From NCBI RefSeq assembly GCF_042651785.1, contig NZ_JBHSEC010000001.1, positions 124,001 through 188,000 of the forward strand: a stretch of 64,000 nt of DNA. The letters are read 5' to 3'. Of this stretch, positions 25,227 to 34,261 are shown piece after piece (the stretch's first letter is position 1; every line of letters begins with the position of its first letter). The translations under genes and the position numbers were made by a program. The notes beneath the pieces are model-generated. The model was given only the letters and a program-made list of their open reading frames with translations, did not search any database and was not told the DNA's origin. The stretch comes from Chungangia koreensis (GTDB lineage: Bacteria > Bacillota > Bacilli > Bacillales_A > Planococcaceae).

Positions 25227-25897
25227 GATCTCGAAAACGCTCTGAAGTAAACTACTGGATGTCATATTCTGACTTGATGAGTGCGATGCTAATGGCGTTT
25301 GTGTTATTAATAACAATTGTAATTCTGGATTATCGTGAAGACTTGGCAGAGAAACAAAAACAAATTGATGCTGTCACGAATGTGAAAAATGATATCATTG
25401 CCGCTTTGGCAGCTGAGTTTGAGGGTTCTAATGTCAAGATTGAAGTGGATAGACAAACAGGTGCTATCCGTTTTCCAGGAAGTATTTTATATGAATACAA
25501 TTCGTCTGATATTTCTCCTACTGGTAAACAATTTTTAGAAGAGTTTGTTCCGAAGTACTTTAGTATAATCCTACAAGAGAAATACAAAGATGAAATTTCT
25601 AACATAATAATCGAAGGCCATACCGATAAAGATGGGTCTTATATTTATAACCTCAATTTATCACAGAATAGAGCATTTTCGGTAGTGAAAACTATATATG
25701 GTTCAGACTTCCCTTCTTTTCCCGAGAAAGAGCTTTCTCAACAATATGTAACTGCTAATGGAAGAAGTTATACAGTACCCATCCTTAAAGAGGATGGCAG
25801 TTACAGTCCTGAGAATTCAAGACGGGTAGAATTTCTTTTCCGTCTTAAAGAAGAAGAAAGGATGGAAGAAATACAAAAGTTGGTGAATGAGCAATGA
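25223..25897 (+). CDS. zorB: ZorB, MotB/OmpA-like subunit of Zorya
   Basis: A 224-residue protein. A single transmembrane helix near residues 14-36 carries the Asp needed for ion binding (MSYSDLMSAMLMAF, D17). A periplasmic-type OmpA/MotB peptidoglycan-binding domain follows, with IIIEGHTDKDGSYIYNLNLS and LSQNRAFSVV, and the end ENSRRVEFLFRL. In Zorya this subunit anchors the motor to the wall; the Asp is the proton/sodium site. ATGA overlaps couple it to zorA before and zorC after. Confidence 0.9.
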   Translation: MRSRKRSEVNYWMSYSDLMSAMLMAFVLLITIVILDYREDLAEKQKQIDAVTNVKNDIIAALAAEFEGSNVKIEVDRQTGAIRFPGSILYEYNSSDISPTGKQFLEEFVPKYFSIILQEKYKDEISNIIIEGHTDKDGSYIYNLNLSQNRAFSVVKTIYGSDFPSFPEKELSQQYVTANGRSYTVPILKEDGSYSPENSRRVEFLFRLKEEERMEEIQKLVNEQ

Positions 25898-27156
25898 AAT
25901 ATGAATATCGGCCAACACGTTTAACGGATTGGGTCCGTAGAGAGATTAAGTCCAAACCAACATATCATAATCAAAACACTGAAAAAATCTCGAATCGGCT
26001 TGAAAGGTTGAGGGGTGCTTTAAGTGTACTTGAAACAAAGTCTACTGAAGAGTTTCAAAATTGGTTAGAATCACTAACTAGCCGTGATGTTGTACTACTC
26101 CCTTATCTATACAAGGAAGTGAAGCAAGAAAACCAAAAACCTATGTTAAAAATCATGCTGGAAATAGGCGCAAACAAAAGGCAGATGTATAGGAACTGCA
26201 TAGAAATGTGCTACAGGACTGGAGACTTTAATCCCTACTGGTGGATTGCCAATACCTCCTTCAAGAAAAACAAAGATTCTATTACTCGAAATTGGAGTAA
26301 GGAAAAGTTGTTAAGGTGGGAAAAGTTTATTGATACCCCGGATAACTATGCTTCTAAAATGGCTGTTTTAATAGAATATGAAAATGACACAGAAGAAGTT
26401 TTTCAAGACTTCTATATTAATAATGGGCACCGATTTTATAAAGATGTACTCTTACGACTTTTTGAAAACGGATCAAAGAAAACCTTCCGAAGCGAGAAAC
26501 AACTGTTTCTCAAGTATTTCGAGAATGCAGACAATATCACTATGCAAAAGCTGGCTGCTGGTTTCATAAGAACTGGTTTGTTAAATGAATTAGACGATAT
26601 TAGCCGGAAGATTTATGAGAAAATGGGGACATACATAAGAAAATCAATGTTATGGTCCGAGGTAGAAACAAGGTTAAAGAAAGCTTTTCACCAATGGGTC
26701 TTAAGGCAAAATATCCGGGAATTTTTCCTTCACTTGAATAAGGATCATGAAAGGTTTGGATATTGGGAAAAGTTTATACCGAAAATGGAAGATGCAGTAG
26801 TATTGAAAAAGGAGCAAACGGTACTATTTTATTTTTCAGATGTTGTAATCATGGAGATTTTAGGTACTGGGGCGGCTTATGTTTATGAAAAAATCTATTT
26901 TCAAAACAGATGGGGCCAACGAATCGATAAATATTTAGAAGCGGTGGAACGAGCAGAGATATTGAATATGTCATATATAACAGTAAAACTTACCAGAAGT
27001 ATGTTGATGGATAAAGATGCTGTTGTAAAAAACGGATGGTTGACACATTCGGGTGATTGGAAATTTAAATTCGATCGTTTCTTAAGATATTCCCTGAATT
27101 GGGAGGTAAATAAAGATGAGATTCTTCGGAAGAACGAGAACTTCTTTACATTGTAA
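25894..27156 (+). CDS. zorC: ZorC, EH-signature protein of type I Zorya
   Basis: A 420-residue soluble helical protein, placed as expected between zorB and the SNF2 gene. I read an EH-signature-like region in the C-terminal half: HERFGYWEKFIPKM, then VVIMEILGTGAAYVYEK and HSGDWKFKFDRFL. The EH-signature domain defines ZorC in type I Zorya, where the protein acts with the helicase on invading DNA. It is shorter than the E. coli ZorC I know of, so the assignment depends on operon position as well as weak motif reading. The start overlaps the zorB stop (ATGA). Confidence 0.72.
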   Translation: MKYEYRPTRLTDWVRREIKSKPTYHNQNTEKISNRLERLRGALSVLETKSTEEFQNWLESLTSRDVVLLPYLYKEVKQENQKPMLKIMLEIGANKRQMYRNCIEMCYRTGDFNPYWWIANTSFKKNKDSITRNWSKEKLLRWEKFIDTPDNYASKMAVLIEYENDTEEVFQDFYINNGHRFYKDVLLRLFENGSKKTFRSEKQLFLKYFENADNITMQKLAAGFIRTGLLNELDDISRKIYEKMGTYIRKSMLWSEVETRLKKAFHQWVLRQNIREFFLHLNKDHERFGYWEKFIPKMEDAVVLKKEQTVLFYFSDVVIMEILGTGAAYVYEKIYFQNRWGQRIDKYLEAVERAEILNMSYITVKLTRSMLMDKDAVVKNGWLTHSGDWKFKFDRFLRYSLNWEVNKDEILRKNENFFTL

Positions 27157-29734
27157 CTTTACTATAGTTGGAAGTGACATTCACTTTTCTTTCACTAAAA
27201 AGGAGAGAAACAGTGAAGTGTCTCTTCCTGTGCCTTTTTCTGATACGGATTTCCGAGAAAGGTTTCAATGGCATGGTTTTGACGCTTACTTAGCTTATGA
27301 ACAATTGTATGAAATTGGACTAATTGATGAAGATCAATTATTGCCGTTAGAACAATATTATGATCTGTTAGAAGATGAAGAAACAATTGATGTATTAAAC
27401 ACACTTGGACTGCCTACGAAAAATATTACTCCAAAAGGTATTTTAAAGATTTCTAACACCCCAGCTACTAACCCCGAATTCCAACTGACTCTACGTAATG
27501 AAAATGGTGAAGTGCTGAAGCAGATTGCCAATGTTCAAATGCCCTTTGTATTTATCAATAGTGAGAAATTCGTATTACCTAAAGATGTATGGTTACTTCA
27601 TGAAGCAATCTTAAGTAGCGATTTCTCCACTGGGTATGAAAAGACCGCAAAAGTTTCTGAGTATGCAAGAAAAGCTAACATAGAATTAGATGATTTCCTT
27701 ACAAGAGAGAACTATCACTATATTGATAAATATGAGGTAGTTCCTGAACTTCATAATAGTGACTTGATGGAATTGAAAATTGTGGGGGAAGACGAGATTA
27801 TTACGGAGCATTTGAATTCTTCTGGGGGAGTTTCCTCTATTAGAAAGGGAATGACTCGAGAAAGGTATCAATCGAGTCCTGAAGTTAAGGCTGATCTTGA
27901 GCTTATTCATAAAAAGAAGTACTTAAGAGGACACGAAATCCCTCAGTTTTTTGAGAACCCATACTCTTTATTTCCAGAACACAATTTTGTATTCGACTTA
28001 GAAAAATTTTCTGATAGGGTAACAGGATTTATAGAGATTAAGAAGCCAAGAATGATGCAAAAAGAAGGGAAGTGGGGTTGGTTTGATAATGAAACTGGGG
28101 AATCACTTGATGTGGATGAAGACGAGTTAAAAACAGTCATTTCAAAAAATCCAGATAAAAACTTTGTCCCTTACAAAAACAGTTGGATCTATGTAGATAA
28201 GGCATTACGGAAACAATTAGGACTAGTTGATGATAGCGGTAGTGAGAAACAACCAAAGTTAGTATTGGATATTCTCGATAATGAAGAAAAACTAGACTAT
28301 ATAGAAGCTGGCAACGAAAAACGCAAATTTAAAGAATATGATATTCCAACGCAGCTAAAAGCTGATTTATTTGATCACCAAAAAGAAGGTTATAGTTGGA
28401 TTTGCTCACTTGAGGAAAACGGCGTAGGGGGATTGTTGGCAGACGATATGGGTCTTGGGAAGACGATACAAGTAATTACGTTCTTGCTACGTCAACGTCA
28501 AAGAAATAGCCTTAAACCATCCTTGATTGTTCTTCCAATTGCACTTATAGAAAACTGGGTAAATGAGATAAGTAAGTTTGCTCCTGAATTAAAAAATAGC
28601 ATCTATGTCCACCAAGGTGGAGGCAGAATAAAAAATGTGAGTAAGTTGGAAAATTTCGAACTAATATTCACCAGCTATGATACGTTGAAAATAGACCAAC
28701 TACTCTTTGGACAAATCCATTTCAAGAATATCATTGCCGATGAAGCACAAAATGTGAAATCACATAGTAGCCAAAGATCCAGAGCGATTAGAGCTATGAA
28801 AGGGGATTTCCGTTTAGCGATGACAGGGACTCCAGTGGAAAACAGCTTAGAAGAGTTGTGGACTATTATGGATTTTGTCCAACCTGGTGCAATGAGTGCT
28901 CTTAGTGAATTTAGGAGAAAGTATATCAAATCTGAGAATTATGATGAACTGATGGAACTATTGAAACCATATTATCTTCGTAGGACAAAGGATGAAGTAT
29001 TGAAGGATAAGTTGCCAGCGAAACATTTATTGCCACCCAAATATGTTCAAGCATCTACAGTACAGCAACAACTTGCTCACAGTATGATGGTTAATGTGAA
29101 ATCCGGGAAGGCAAATGTTCTAAATGTCTTAACTAACTTACGCCAAATGTATGCTCATCCAGGGATATTTGAACACGTAAATGAACATCTTTCAATCAAT
29201 GACGCTCCAAAGTTGAAAGAAGTATTGAGTTTGTTAGAAGATATTAAGAAAAAGAATGAAAAGGTTCTAATCTTTACTGAGTTTCGAAAGATTCATGCGA
29301 TCTTAAAACGGGAAATTGCACTAAAATTCGGCATATCAGTACCTGTCATTGATGGAGATACCAAAAACCGTCCAGAAGTCGTAGACAGGTTTAATAAAAC
29401 AGCTGGTTTCGCAGTTATTTTATTATCACCTAAAGCAGCCGGCGTTGGTTTGACTATCACAAGTGCCAATCATGTCATTCACTATACAAGATGGTGGAAT
29501 CCAGCCGTCGAAAACCAAGCGACTGACCGTGCGTACAGAATTGGTCAGCAAAAAGAAGTATTTGTTTACCAAATTATCACTCAAGATCCACGAAACTTCC
29601 CAAGGGGAACTGTTGAAGAAATCATGCATGAAATGCTTTCGGTTAAATCCGATCTTGCTAATAATGTCATAATCCCATTTGATACATCAACACTGCAGCA
29701 ACAAGTAGCAGAAGCTTTTTCAAAACAGAATTAA
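27116..29734 (+). CDS. zorD: ZorD, SNF2-type helicase of type I Zorya
   Basis: An 872-residue SNF2 translocase. The first ~420 residues are an unassigned helicase-associated part. Helicase motifs follow: LADDMGLGKTIQVI (Walker A, about residue 440), IIADEAQNVKSH (motif II, ~541), MTGTPVEN (motif III), LRRTKDEVL, KAAGVGLTITSANHVIHYTR (motif V) and DRAYRIGQQ (motif VI). No nuclease domain is visible after the helicase. The ATG lies 8 bases behind GGGAGGT within zorC, giving a true 41-base overlap and probable coupling. In E. coli ZorD is an ATP-dependent DNA translocase/effector; the version here is shorter than 1000 residues. Confidence 0.85.
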   Translation: MRFFGRTRTSLHCNFTIVGSDIHFSFTKKERNSEVSLPVPFSDTDFRERFQWHGFDAYLAYEQLYEIGLIDEDQLLPLEQYYDLLEDEETIDVLNTLGLPTKNITPKGILKISNTPATNPEFQLTLRNENGEVLKQIANVQMPFVFINSEKFVLPKDVWLLHEAILSSDFSTGYEKTAKVSEYARKANIELDDFLTRENYHYIDKYEVVPELHNSDLMELKIVGEDEIITEHLNSSGGVSSIRKGMTRERYQSSPEVKADLELIHKKKYLRGHEIPQFFENPYSLFPEHNFVFDLEKFSDRVTGFIEIKKPRMMQKEGKWGWFDNETGESLDVDEDELKTVISKNPDKNFVPYKNSWIYVDKALRKQLGLVDDSGSEKQPKLVLDILDNEEKLDYIEAGNEKRKFKEYDIPTQLKADLFDHQKEGYSWICSLEENGVGGLLADDMGLGKTIQVITFLLRQRQRNSLKPSLIVLPIALIENWVNEISKFAPELKNSIYVHQGGGRIKNVSKLENFELIFTSYDTLKIDQLLFGQIHFKNIIADEAQNVKSHSSQRSRAIRAMKGDFRLAMTGTPVENSLEELWTIMDFVQPGAMSALSEFRRKYIKSENYDELMELLKPYYLRRTKDEVLKDKLPAKHLLPPKYVQASTVQQQLAHSMMVNVKSGKANVLNVLTNLRQMYAHPGIFEHVNEHLSINDAPKLKEVLSLLEDIKKKNEKVLIFTEFRKIHAILKREIALKFGISVPVIDGDTKNRPEVVDRFNKTAGFAVILLSPKAAGVGLTITSANHVIHYTRWWNPAVENQATDRAYRIGQQKEVFVYQIITQDPRNFPRGTVEEIMHEMLSVKSDLANNVIIPFDTSTLQQQVAEAFSKQN

Positions 29735-29852
29735 GTTTAAGCAATTCATTTTAAGTTCAAGGAATGCATAAACCGTATATTTTGGATATTTCTCGTTTCA
29801 TGTGGATTTAAGGTAATCAATACTGATACAAAAATTTTAGGAGGAAATCAGA

Positions 29853-30128
29853 ATGGAAGAAATTATATACTTGTTAAGACAAATGCTAAACAAATTTGAT
29901 GGGATTGAAATGGAACTTAATTCTATAGGTATTGAGTTAAGTCACATTAATAATGAAATAGCTTCACTTAAAGGTAATGGACTTTACAACTCTGTGTCAG
30001 ATGTTGCTGACAAGTTAGATGAAGTAACTGATAAACTTAATGACATTTCGGGTGTTGGTTTATACAATTCAATATCAGATATAAACGACAAACTGGATTC
30101 TATTAAATTTGAAATAGAAATAAAATAA
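29853..30128 (+). CDS. small two-repeat coiled-coil protein
   Basis: A 91-residue protein behind TAGGAGGAAATCAG. It is all heptad-like and has two copies of a 22-residue unit: GNGLYNSVSDVADKLDEV and GVGLYNSISDINDKLDSI, each joining a Gly-Leu-Tyr-Asn turn to a helix. It lies just before two DUF262 genes on the same strand (33 bases to the next start), so it may be an adaptor, regulator or antitoxin-like partner. No family recognised. Confidence 0.65.
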   Translation: MEEIIYLLRQMLNKFDGIEMELNSIGIELSHINNEIASLKGNGLYNSVSDVADKLDEVTDKLNDISGVGLYNSISDINDKLDSIKFEIEIK

Positions 30129-30160
30129 AAGAGCCGCTAAGTAGTTAGGGGGATAGAAAA

Positions 30161-31459
30161 ATGGCTCTACTTCAAGAGGAATTAAAAATTAAAAAGATTT
30201 ATGAATTACTTGAAATGAAATTAGCTTTACCATCATATCAACGTCCGTATAGTTGGAGTGTGAAATCTACCAATAACCTTTTTCTTGATACTTATCGTGC
30301 ATACCAAGAAGGTATACAAGAATATAGAATTGGCTCAGTAATTTTACATAAAGAAAATGAAAAATACAATATTGTCGATGGCCAACAACGACTGACAACT
30401 CTTTCAATTCTTCTATACTGTTTAGGTGAAGAGAATCAGGGGTTATTACGAGAAAAATATAATCAACTATCTAATGATGTAATAGTGACCAATTTTGAAA
30501 TCCTTTATAAGCGGATAAACGAACTTTCGGCAGATGAGCGAAGTAAGTACAAAGAATATATACTTGAACATTGTAGTGCAGTTCAAATTGTCACAGACAG
30601 CGAGCAAGAGGCCTTTCAATTCTTTGATTCACAAAATTCACGTGGCAAAGAGTTAGATCCACATGATTTATTAAAGTCATATCATTTACGCGAGATGGAT
30701 GATGAAGAGGAACATCAAAAAACAAGGATTATCAACCAATGGGAAAATTTGAACCAGGATGATTTAAATGACTTATTTAAAATATATCTTTATCCATTGA
30801 CTCAATGGTATAAAGGAAAGAATGGTCTGGGCTATTCGACTATTAAAATCGATGTGTTCAAAGGGATTAAAACCACAAATGTATTTAATTATGCGATTTA
30901 TCATAAAGCAAGTAACCTTTTCGTAGAACAATTTAATGCAAATGGAAGTAGTGAACTCCTTGCATATAGAGCATTAAATCAATTTCTATTAACACAACCA
31001 CTTATGGCAGGAAAGCGATTTTTTAATTACACTCTCCATTATATTAATCTGCTTGAGCAAGTACAAAAATTAATACATAAAGTTCACACGAATGAACAAA
31101 TTCCAAGTAGACGTACTGGGGATATTTATATCAAACAATTATATGAATGTGCGTTATTGTTTTTTGCTGACCGCTTTGGTATTGAAAACTTATCGAAAGT
31201 TGTGATGCAGCAACTATATACTTGGTGTTATTCTTTGCGTCTGATTATGGATGCTGTCTATCCACAGACAATTAATAAGTATGCACGAGGAGAACATGAA
31301 CGTGTAAACTATGGATTACGTTTGTTTTCGGAAATTAGTGAAATGAGCAATGGAGAAGAATTAAAACTTATTGTTTTGGAGCAACCCAAAATTGAGAATA
31401 AAAATAAAGAGAAGTACAAAGCTGTGTATGATTTACTTTGCAAATGGAATAGGTGGTAG
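30161..31459 (+). CDS. DUF262 protein A (GmrS-like), no HNH end
   Basis: A 432-residue protein with a DUF262 (ParB/Srx-like NTPase) domain. LPSYQRPYSWSV at residues 25-36 and the hallmark NIVDGQQRLTTLSILLY (about 70-86) are both present. FDSQNSRGKELDPHDLLK, also typical, follows near 155. The C-terminal half is helical without a DUF1524 HNH motif. In GmrSD-type restriction, DUF262 binds nucleotides and regulates a nuclease that cuts modified phage DNA. The next gene starts 3 bases after its stop and is a second DUF262 protein with the nuclease end. Confidence 0.85.
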   Translation: MALLQEELKIKKIYELLEMKLALPSYQRPYSWSVKSTNNLFLDTYRAYQEGIQEYRIGSVILHKENEKYNIVDGQQRLTTLSILLYCLGEENQGLLREKYNQLSNDVIVTNFEILYKRINELSADERSKYKEYILEHCSAVQIVTDSEQEAFQFFDSQNSRGKELDPHDLLKSYHLREMDDEEEHQKTRIINQWENLNQDDLNDLFKIYLYPLTQWYKGKNGLGYSTIKIDVFKGIKTTNVFNYAIYHKASNLFVEQFNANGSSELLAYRALNQFLLTQPLMAGKRFFNYTLHYINLLEQVQKLIHKVHTNEQIPSRRTGDIYIKQLYECALLFFADRFGIENLSKVVMQQLYTWCYSLRLIMDAVYPQTINKYARGEHERVNYGLRLFSEISEMSNGEELKLIVLEQPKIENKNKEKYKAVYDLLCKWNRW

Positions 31460-31462
31460 GAG

Positions 31463-33241
31463 ATGGATAAAAATTTAAAAATCATACCGGCATCGAGTAT
31501 TTTTACTAATATTCGTTATGTAGTTCCGATTTATCAACGTAACTATGCTTGGGGAGTAATGGAAATTGAACAACTTATAGAAGATATTGATAGTTCAATT
31601 AAAGACTATAATAAAAACTATTTTCTTGGAAATCTAATTGTTAATCAAACTGATAATAATGTTTATGAAGTAATAGATGGACAACAAAGATTGACGACAT
31701 TATTTCTATTAGAAAATTATCTTGGCATGAATTTTGCGAAGGATGCGTTGAGATTTGAGGCGCGTGAAAAATCAAACCGCACTCTTTACATGTTAACTAA
31801 AGACAACAATCGTGAATTAATGGAGGAATTAGTCTCTGTAGAAATCTTAAAAGGGTATCAAATTATTGATACTTATTTCAAAACGAATAATATAGACAAA
31901 AATGAATTAATTAAAAAACTAGAAAAGGTTTTTCTTGTACGTGTGCAGGTTCCACAAGGTATAGATTTAAATCATTATTTTGAAATCATGAATACTCGTG
32001 GTGAGCAACTTGAACTTCATGAAATAGCAAAAGCAAAGTTTTTAGAAGTATTGGATACAGATCACGATAAAAAAACTGCAGCATTGATTTGGGAGAAATG
32101 CTCTAACATGGACTCATATATCCAAATGAATTTTGATCCTAAGATTAGGAAGTCCCTTTTTACAAATGATTGGACTAGTATCAAAGATAATATTGTAGAT
32201 TTTGATTCAATTAGTGAATGTATTCCGAAAGATGATGAAGACAGAAATTCAGCCCCTTTAATTGAAATTCTAAAAAATAAGAAACTCATTAATAATGGAG
32301 TAAGTAAGGATGAAGTTGAGAATGAACGTTTTGAATCAATTATTTCATTCCCCAATTTTTTACTACAGATAAACGCTGTAATTAATAAGTTAGAAGAGGA
32401 AGATTCAACACTTGATGATAAACATTTCTTAAATAATTTATCATGGGCTTGGAATGATGCTGGTGGAGCAAAAAACTTTTTATATCATATGCTGAAATGC
32501 CGAGTATTGTTTGATAAATATATTTTGAAGCGTGAATATGCTAGAGATTATAAAGAAATTGGAAAATGGTCGCTACAACGTTTGGAGAAATATAGTGATG
32601 CGAAAGGTGATAAACCTAAATATGTAGGTACTTTCGGTGATGACAATAGTCAGAATAATAAACAAATAAGAACATTGCAATCCTGCTTGCGTATAACCTA
32701 CACATCACCTAAGACGATGCATTGGATTTCAATAGTTTTAACAGGGGTATTAGAAAATGAGTTATGTAACATCATTGAAATCCTTGAAGATTACTGTAAA
32801 ACAAAAGTGATTGAATCGAAGTTTGAGGATGCTAGTGGATTTGGCTTTGAAAGAATCGTATTTACTTACCTTGATTATCTTTTATATAAAAAAGGGTATT
32901 CTTATTCAGGTAAGGAAGTTATTCCCCCAATGCGTGATGACTGGCAATTTCAATTTAGAAACTCCGTTGAACACTTCCAACCCCAAAATCCAGTTGAAGG
33001 TTTAGGTTGGGAATCGGATGACCTTGATGGTTTTGGTAACCTTTCATTAATTACTGTATCAGGAAACTCAAAGTTTTCTAATTTGCCACCAGAAGGAAAA
33101 ATCAGCTCTTACCCAAGTATTATCGAGCAAAGTTTGAAACTAAAGATTATGAAAGAATTAGTCAACCTCGATAATGGAAAATGGACAGAAGAAAAAGCAT
33201 GCAAACATAAAGAAGAAATGTTTAGAATATTGAACGATTAG
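31463..33241 (+). CDS. DUF262-DUF1524 protein B (GmrSD-like nuclease)
   Basis: A 592-residue protein with an N-terminal DUF262 domain (VPIYQRNYAWGVMEIEQL, YEVIDGQQRLTTLFLL, IMNTRGEQLELHEIAKAKF) and a C-terminal DUF1524 HNH-type nuclease (SVEHFQPQNPVEGLGW, then DGFGNLSLITVSGNSKFSN). The EHFQPQ motif gives the catalytic His. Thus it carries both halves of a GmrSD-type modification-dependent enzyme in one chain, paired with a second, nuclease-less DUF262 subunit upstream. ATG 31463 follows GGTGG at good distance. Confidence 0.88.
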   Translation: MDKNLKIIPASSIFTNIRYVVPIYQRNYAWGVMEIEQLIEDIDSSIKDYNKNYFLGNLIVNQTDNNVYEVIDGQQRLTTLFLLENYLGMNFAKDALRFEAREKSNRTLYMLTKDNNRELMEELVSVEILKGYQIIDTYFKTNNIDKNELIKKLEKVFLVRVQVPQGIDLNHYFEIMNTRGEQLELHEIAKAKFLEVLDTDHDKKTAALIWEKCSNMDSYIQMNFDPKIRKSLFTNDWTSIKDNIVDFDSISECIPKDDEDRNSAPLIEILKNKKLINNGVSKDEVENERFESIISFPNFLLQINAVINKLEEEDSTLDDKHFLNNLSWAWNDAGGAKNFLYHMLKCRVLFDKYILKREYARDYKEIGKWSLQRLEKYSDAKGDKPKYVGTFGDDNSQNNKQIRTLQSCLRITYTSPKTMHWISIVLTGVLENELCNIIEILEDYCKTKVIESKFEDASGFGFERIVFTYLDYLLYKKGYSYSGKEVIPPMRDDWQFQFRNSVEHFQPQNPVEGLGWESDDLDGFGNLSLITVSGNSKFSNLPPEGKISSYPSIIEQSLKLKIMKELVNLDNGKWTEEKACKHKEEMFRILND

Positions 33242-33360
33242 AATATTTGCTCAGTAGAAGTGTCTGTCATAACCCGAATCTTAAAACAAAGACATGAGGA
33301 TAATTTATACTTGATATGTCCTTAAGGAAACTAAGAGTAAAAAGACTGGAGGAAGAAAAA

Positions 33361-33570
33361 ATGTATCTTACATCGAGAGACGAAGAAATAATAGATATCA
33401 TATTAAATGATCAGCACGTGAGCATTCAAGCGGCAGCTTATACAGCCTATGTGCAATTAACGCCAAACAATAAAAAGCCTGTTTCGCAAAGAGAATTCCA
33501 TCAGATCTTCAAAGATAACTGGCAAGCATTCTACTCTTTGGAAATCGAAGAATCTAAACGTAATGATTAA
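33361..33570 (+). CDS. small hypothetical protein
   Basis: A 69-residue protein from the ATG at 33361, behind TGGAGGAAGAAAAA; the upstream TTG at 33316 lacks a site. The sequence SRDEEIIDIILNDQHVSIQAAAYTAYVQLTP... could be a small helical DNA-binding or helix-turn-helix-like fold. It lies 120 bases after the DUF262 pair. No family recognised. Confidence 0.5.
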   Translation: MYLTSRDEEIIDIILNDQHVSIQAAAYTAYVQLTPNNKKPVSQREFHQIFKDNWQAFYSLEIEESKRND

Positions 33571-33600
33571 AGAAGGTTGCTATTACCACGATAAAGTAAG

Positions 33601-33791
33601 AATAAATTTAATATACATGGTGGCACAATTTCAATAATACGCGAAGGCTGGGAACAGATAGTTTTTGCAATGTATAGTGAAGATTATTATGAGGAGCTAT
33701 CCACTTATACGTGGATATTGGTGTAGGTCTTCACCGATATATGTGGCTAAGTGGTATGGTGATATTTGATTATTTGATGATTGAAAATTGA
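33601..33791 (+). pseudogene. decayed HNH/AP2-type homing endonuclease remnant
   Basis: Two adjacent frames on the plus strand, without a usable start. The first reads FAMYSEDYYEELSTYTW before a stop at 33724, close to the usual VDDEDYExLxxYKW of AP2/HNH endonucleases. The second, from 33720, reads GLHRYMWLSGMVIFDYLMIEN before a stop at 33791; its HR...GMV(I) spacing recalls the HRxxxxxxxGMVIDH motif, with the His lost. Both frames together suggest a frameshifted, truncated endonuclease. Short and weak evidence. Confidence 0.4.
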
Positions 33792-33805
33792 AGTGTATTT
33801 TATAT

Positions 33806-33836
33806 TCCCTCGGACTAATGGTTCGGGGGATTTTTT
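33806..33836 (+). terminator. hairpin terminator
   Basis: TCCCTCGGA ... TTCGGGGGA stem with two wobbles followed by TTTTTT. Confidence 0.6.
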
Positions 33837-34261
33837 GACCCCCGGGGGTCTTACTTTTACGCGGAAATAAGGGATATTTGATTGAATGATGAGCAGTTGT
33901 CAGCTACTAATTTATGTGACACCATAATGTTTGTGATAAAGAATAGATTCGCCTAAATGCTTCACATGAGGACCGCCGCACAGCTGGAGTAAAACCCTTG
34001 GAACCACCTAAATGGAGGTGGTTTCAAGGGCTTTTCTGTTTTAGAAACTGTTGGATTTGATTTTGATGTGTGCGGTTTTATGTTTGAAGCCATCTGTGGA
34101 GACAGAATGACTTAGTTAAAAAGAGGGGTTTACAAAAATGGTTTTGCAATTTGGCGATAGGAGAACTCTTTTGTTGAGGAGTGAAATAATTAGTTTGTAG
34201 AATAGTTTCCGACGAATTCCCTTGAGTCGAAAATGAAATATAAAAATATTACATTTAATCG
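33837..34261. other. non-coding gap between DUF262 and type I RM cassettes
   Basis: About 420 bases with no credible reading frame. It holds a CCCCCGGGGG hairpin at its start, the terminator at 33995-34045 and the promoter of the RM operon at its end. Confidence 0.5.
33995..34045 (+). terminator. strong terminator-like hairpin
   Basis: CCCTTGGAACCACCT ... AGGTGGTTTCAAGGG, 15-bp arms with one mismatch, followed by CTTTTCTGTTTT. It insulates the RM operon from upstream transcription. Confidence 0.75.

Noticed and set aside
23292..25897. Flagellar MotA/MotB or TolQ/ExbB-type pair
   Set aside because: The 400-residue coiled-coil tail of the first protein and the adjacent ZorC- and SNF2-type genes fit Zorya; no flagellar or Ton genes are nearby.
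29853..30128. CRISPR-like or other DNA repeat array
   Set aside because: The repetition is a two-copy protein repeat in a coding frame, not a spaced DNA array; no CRISPR array was found anywhere in the window.
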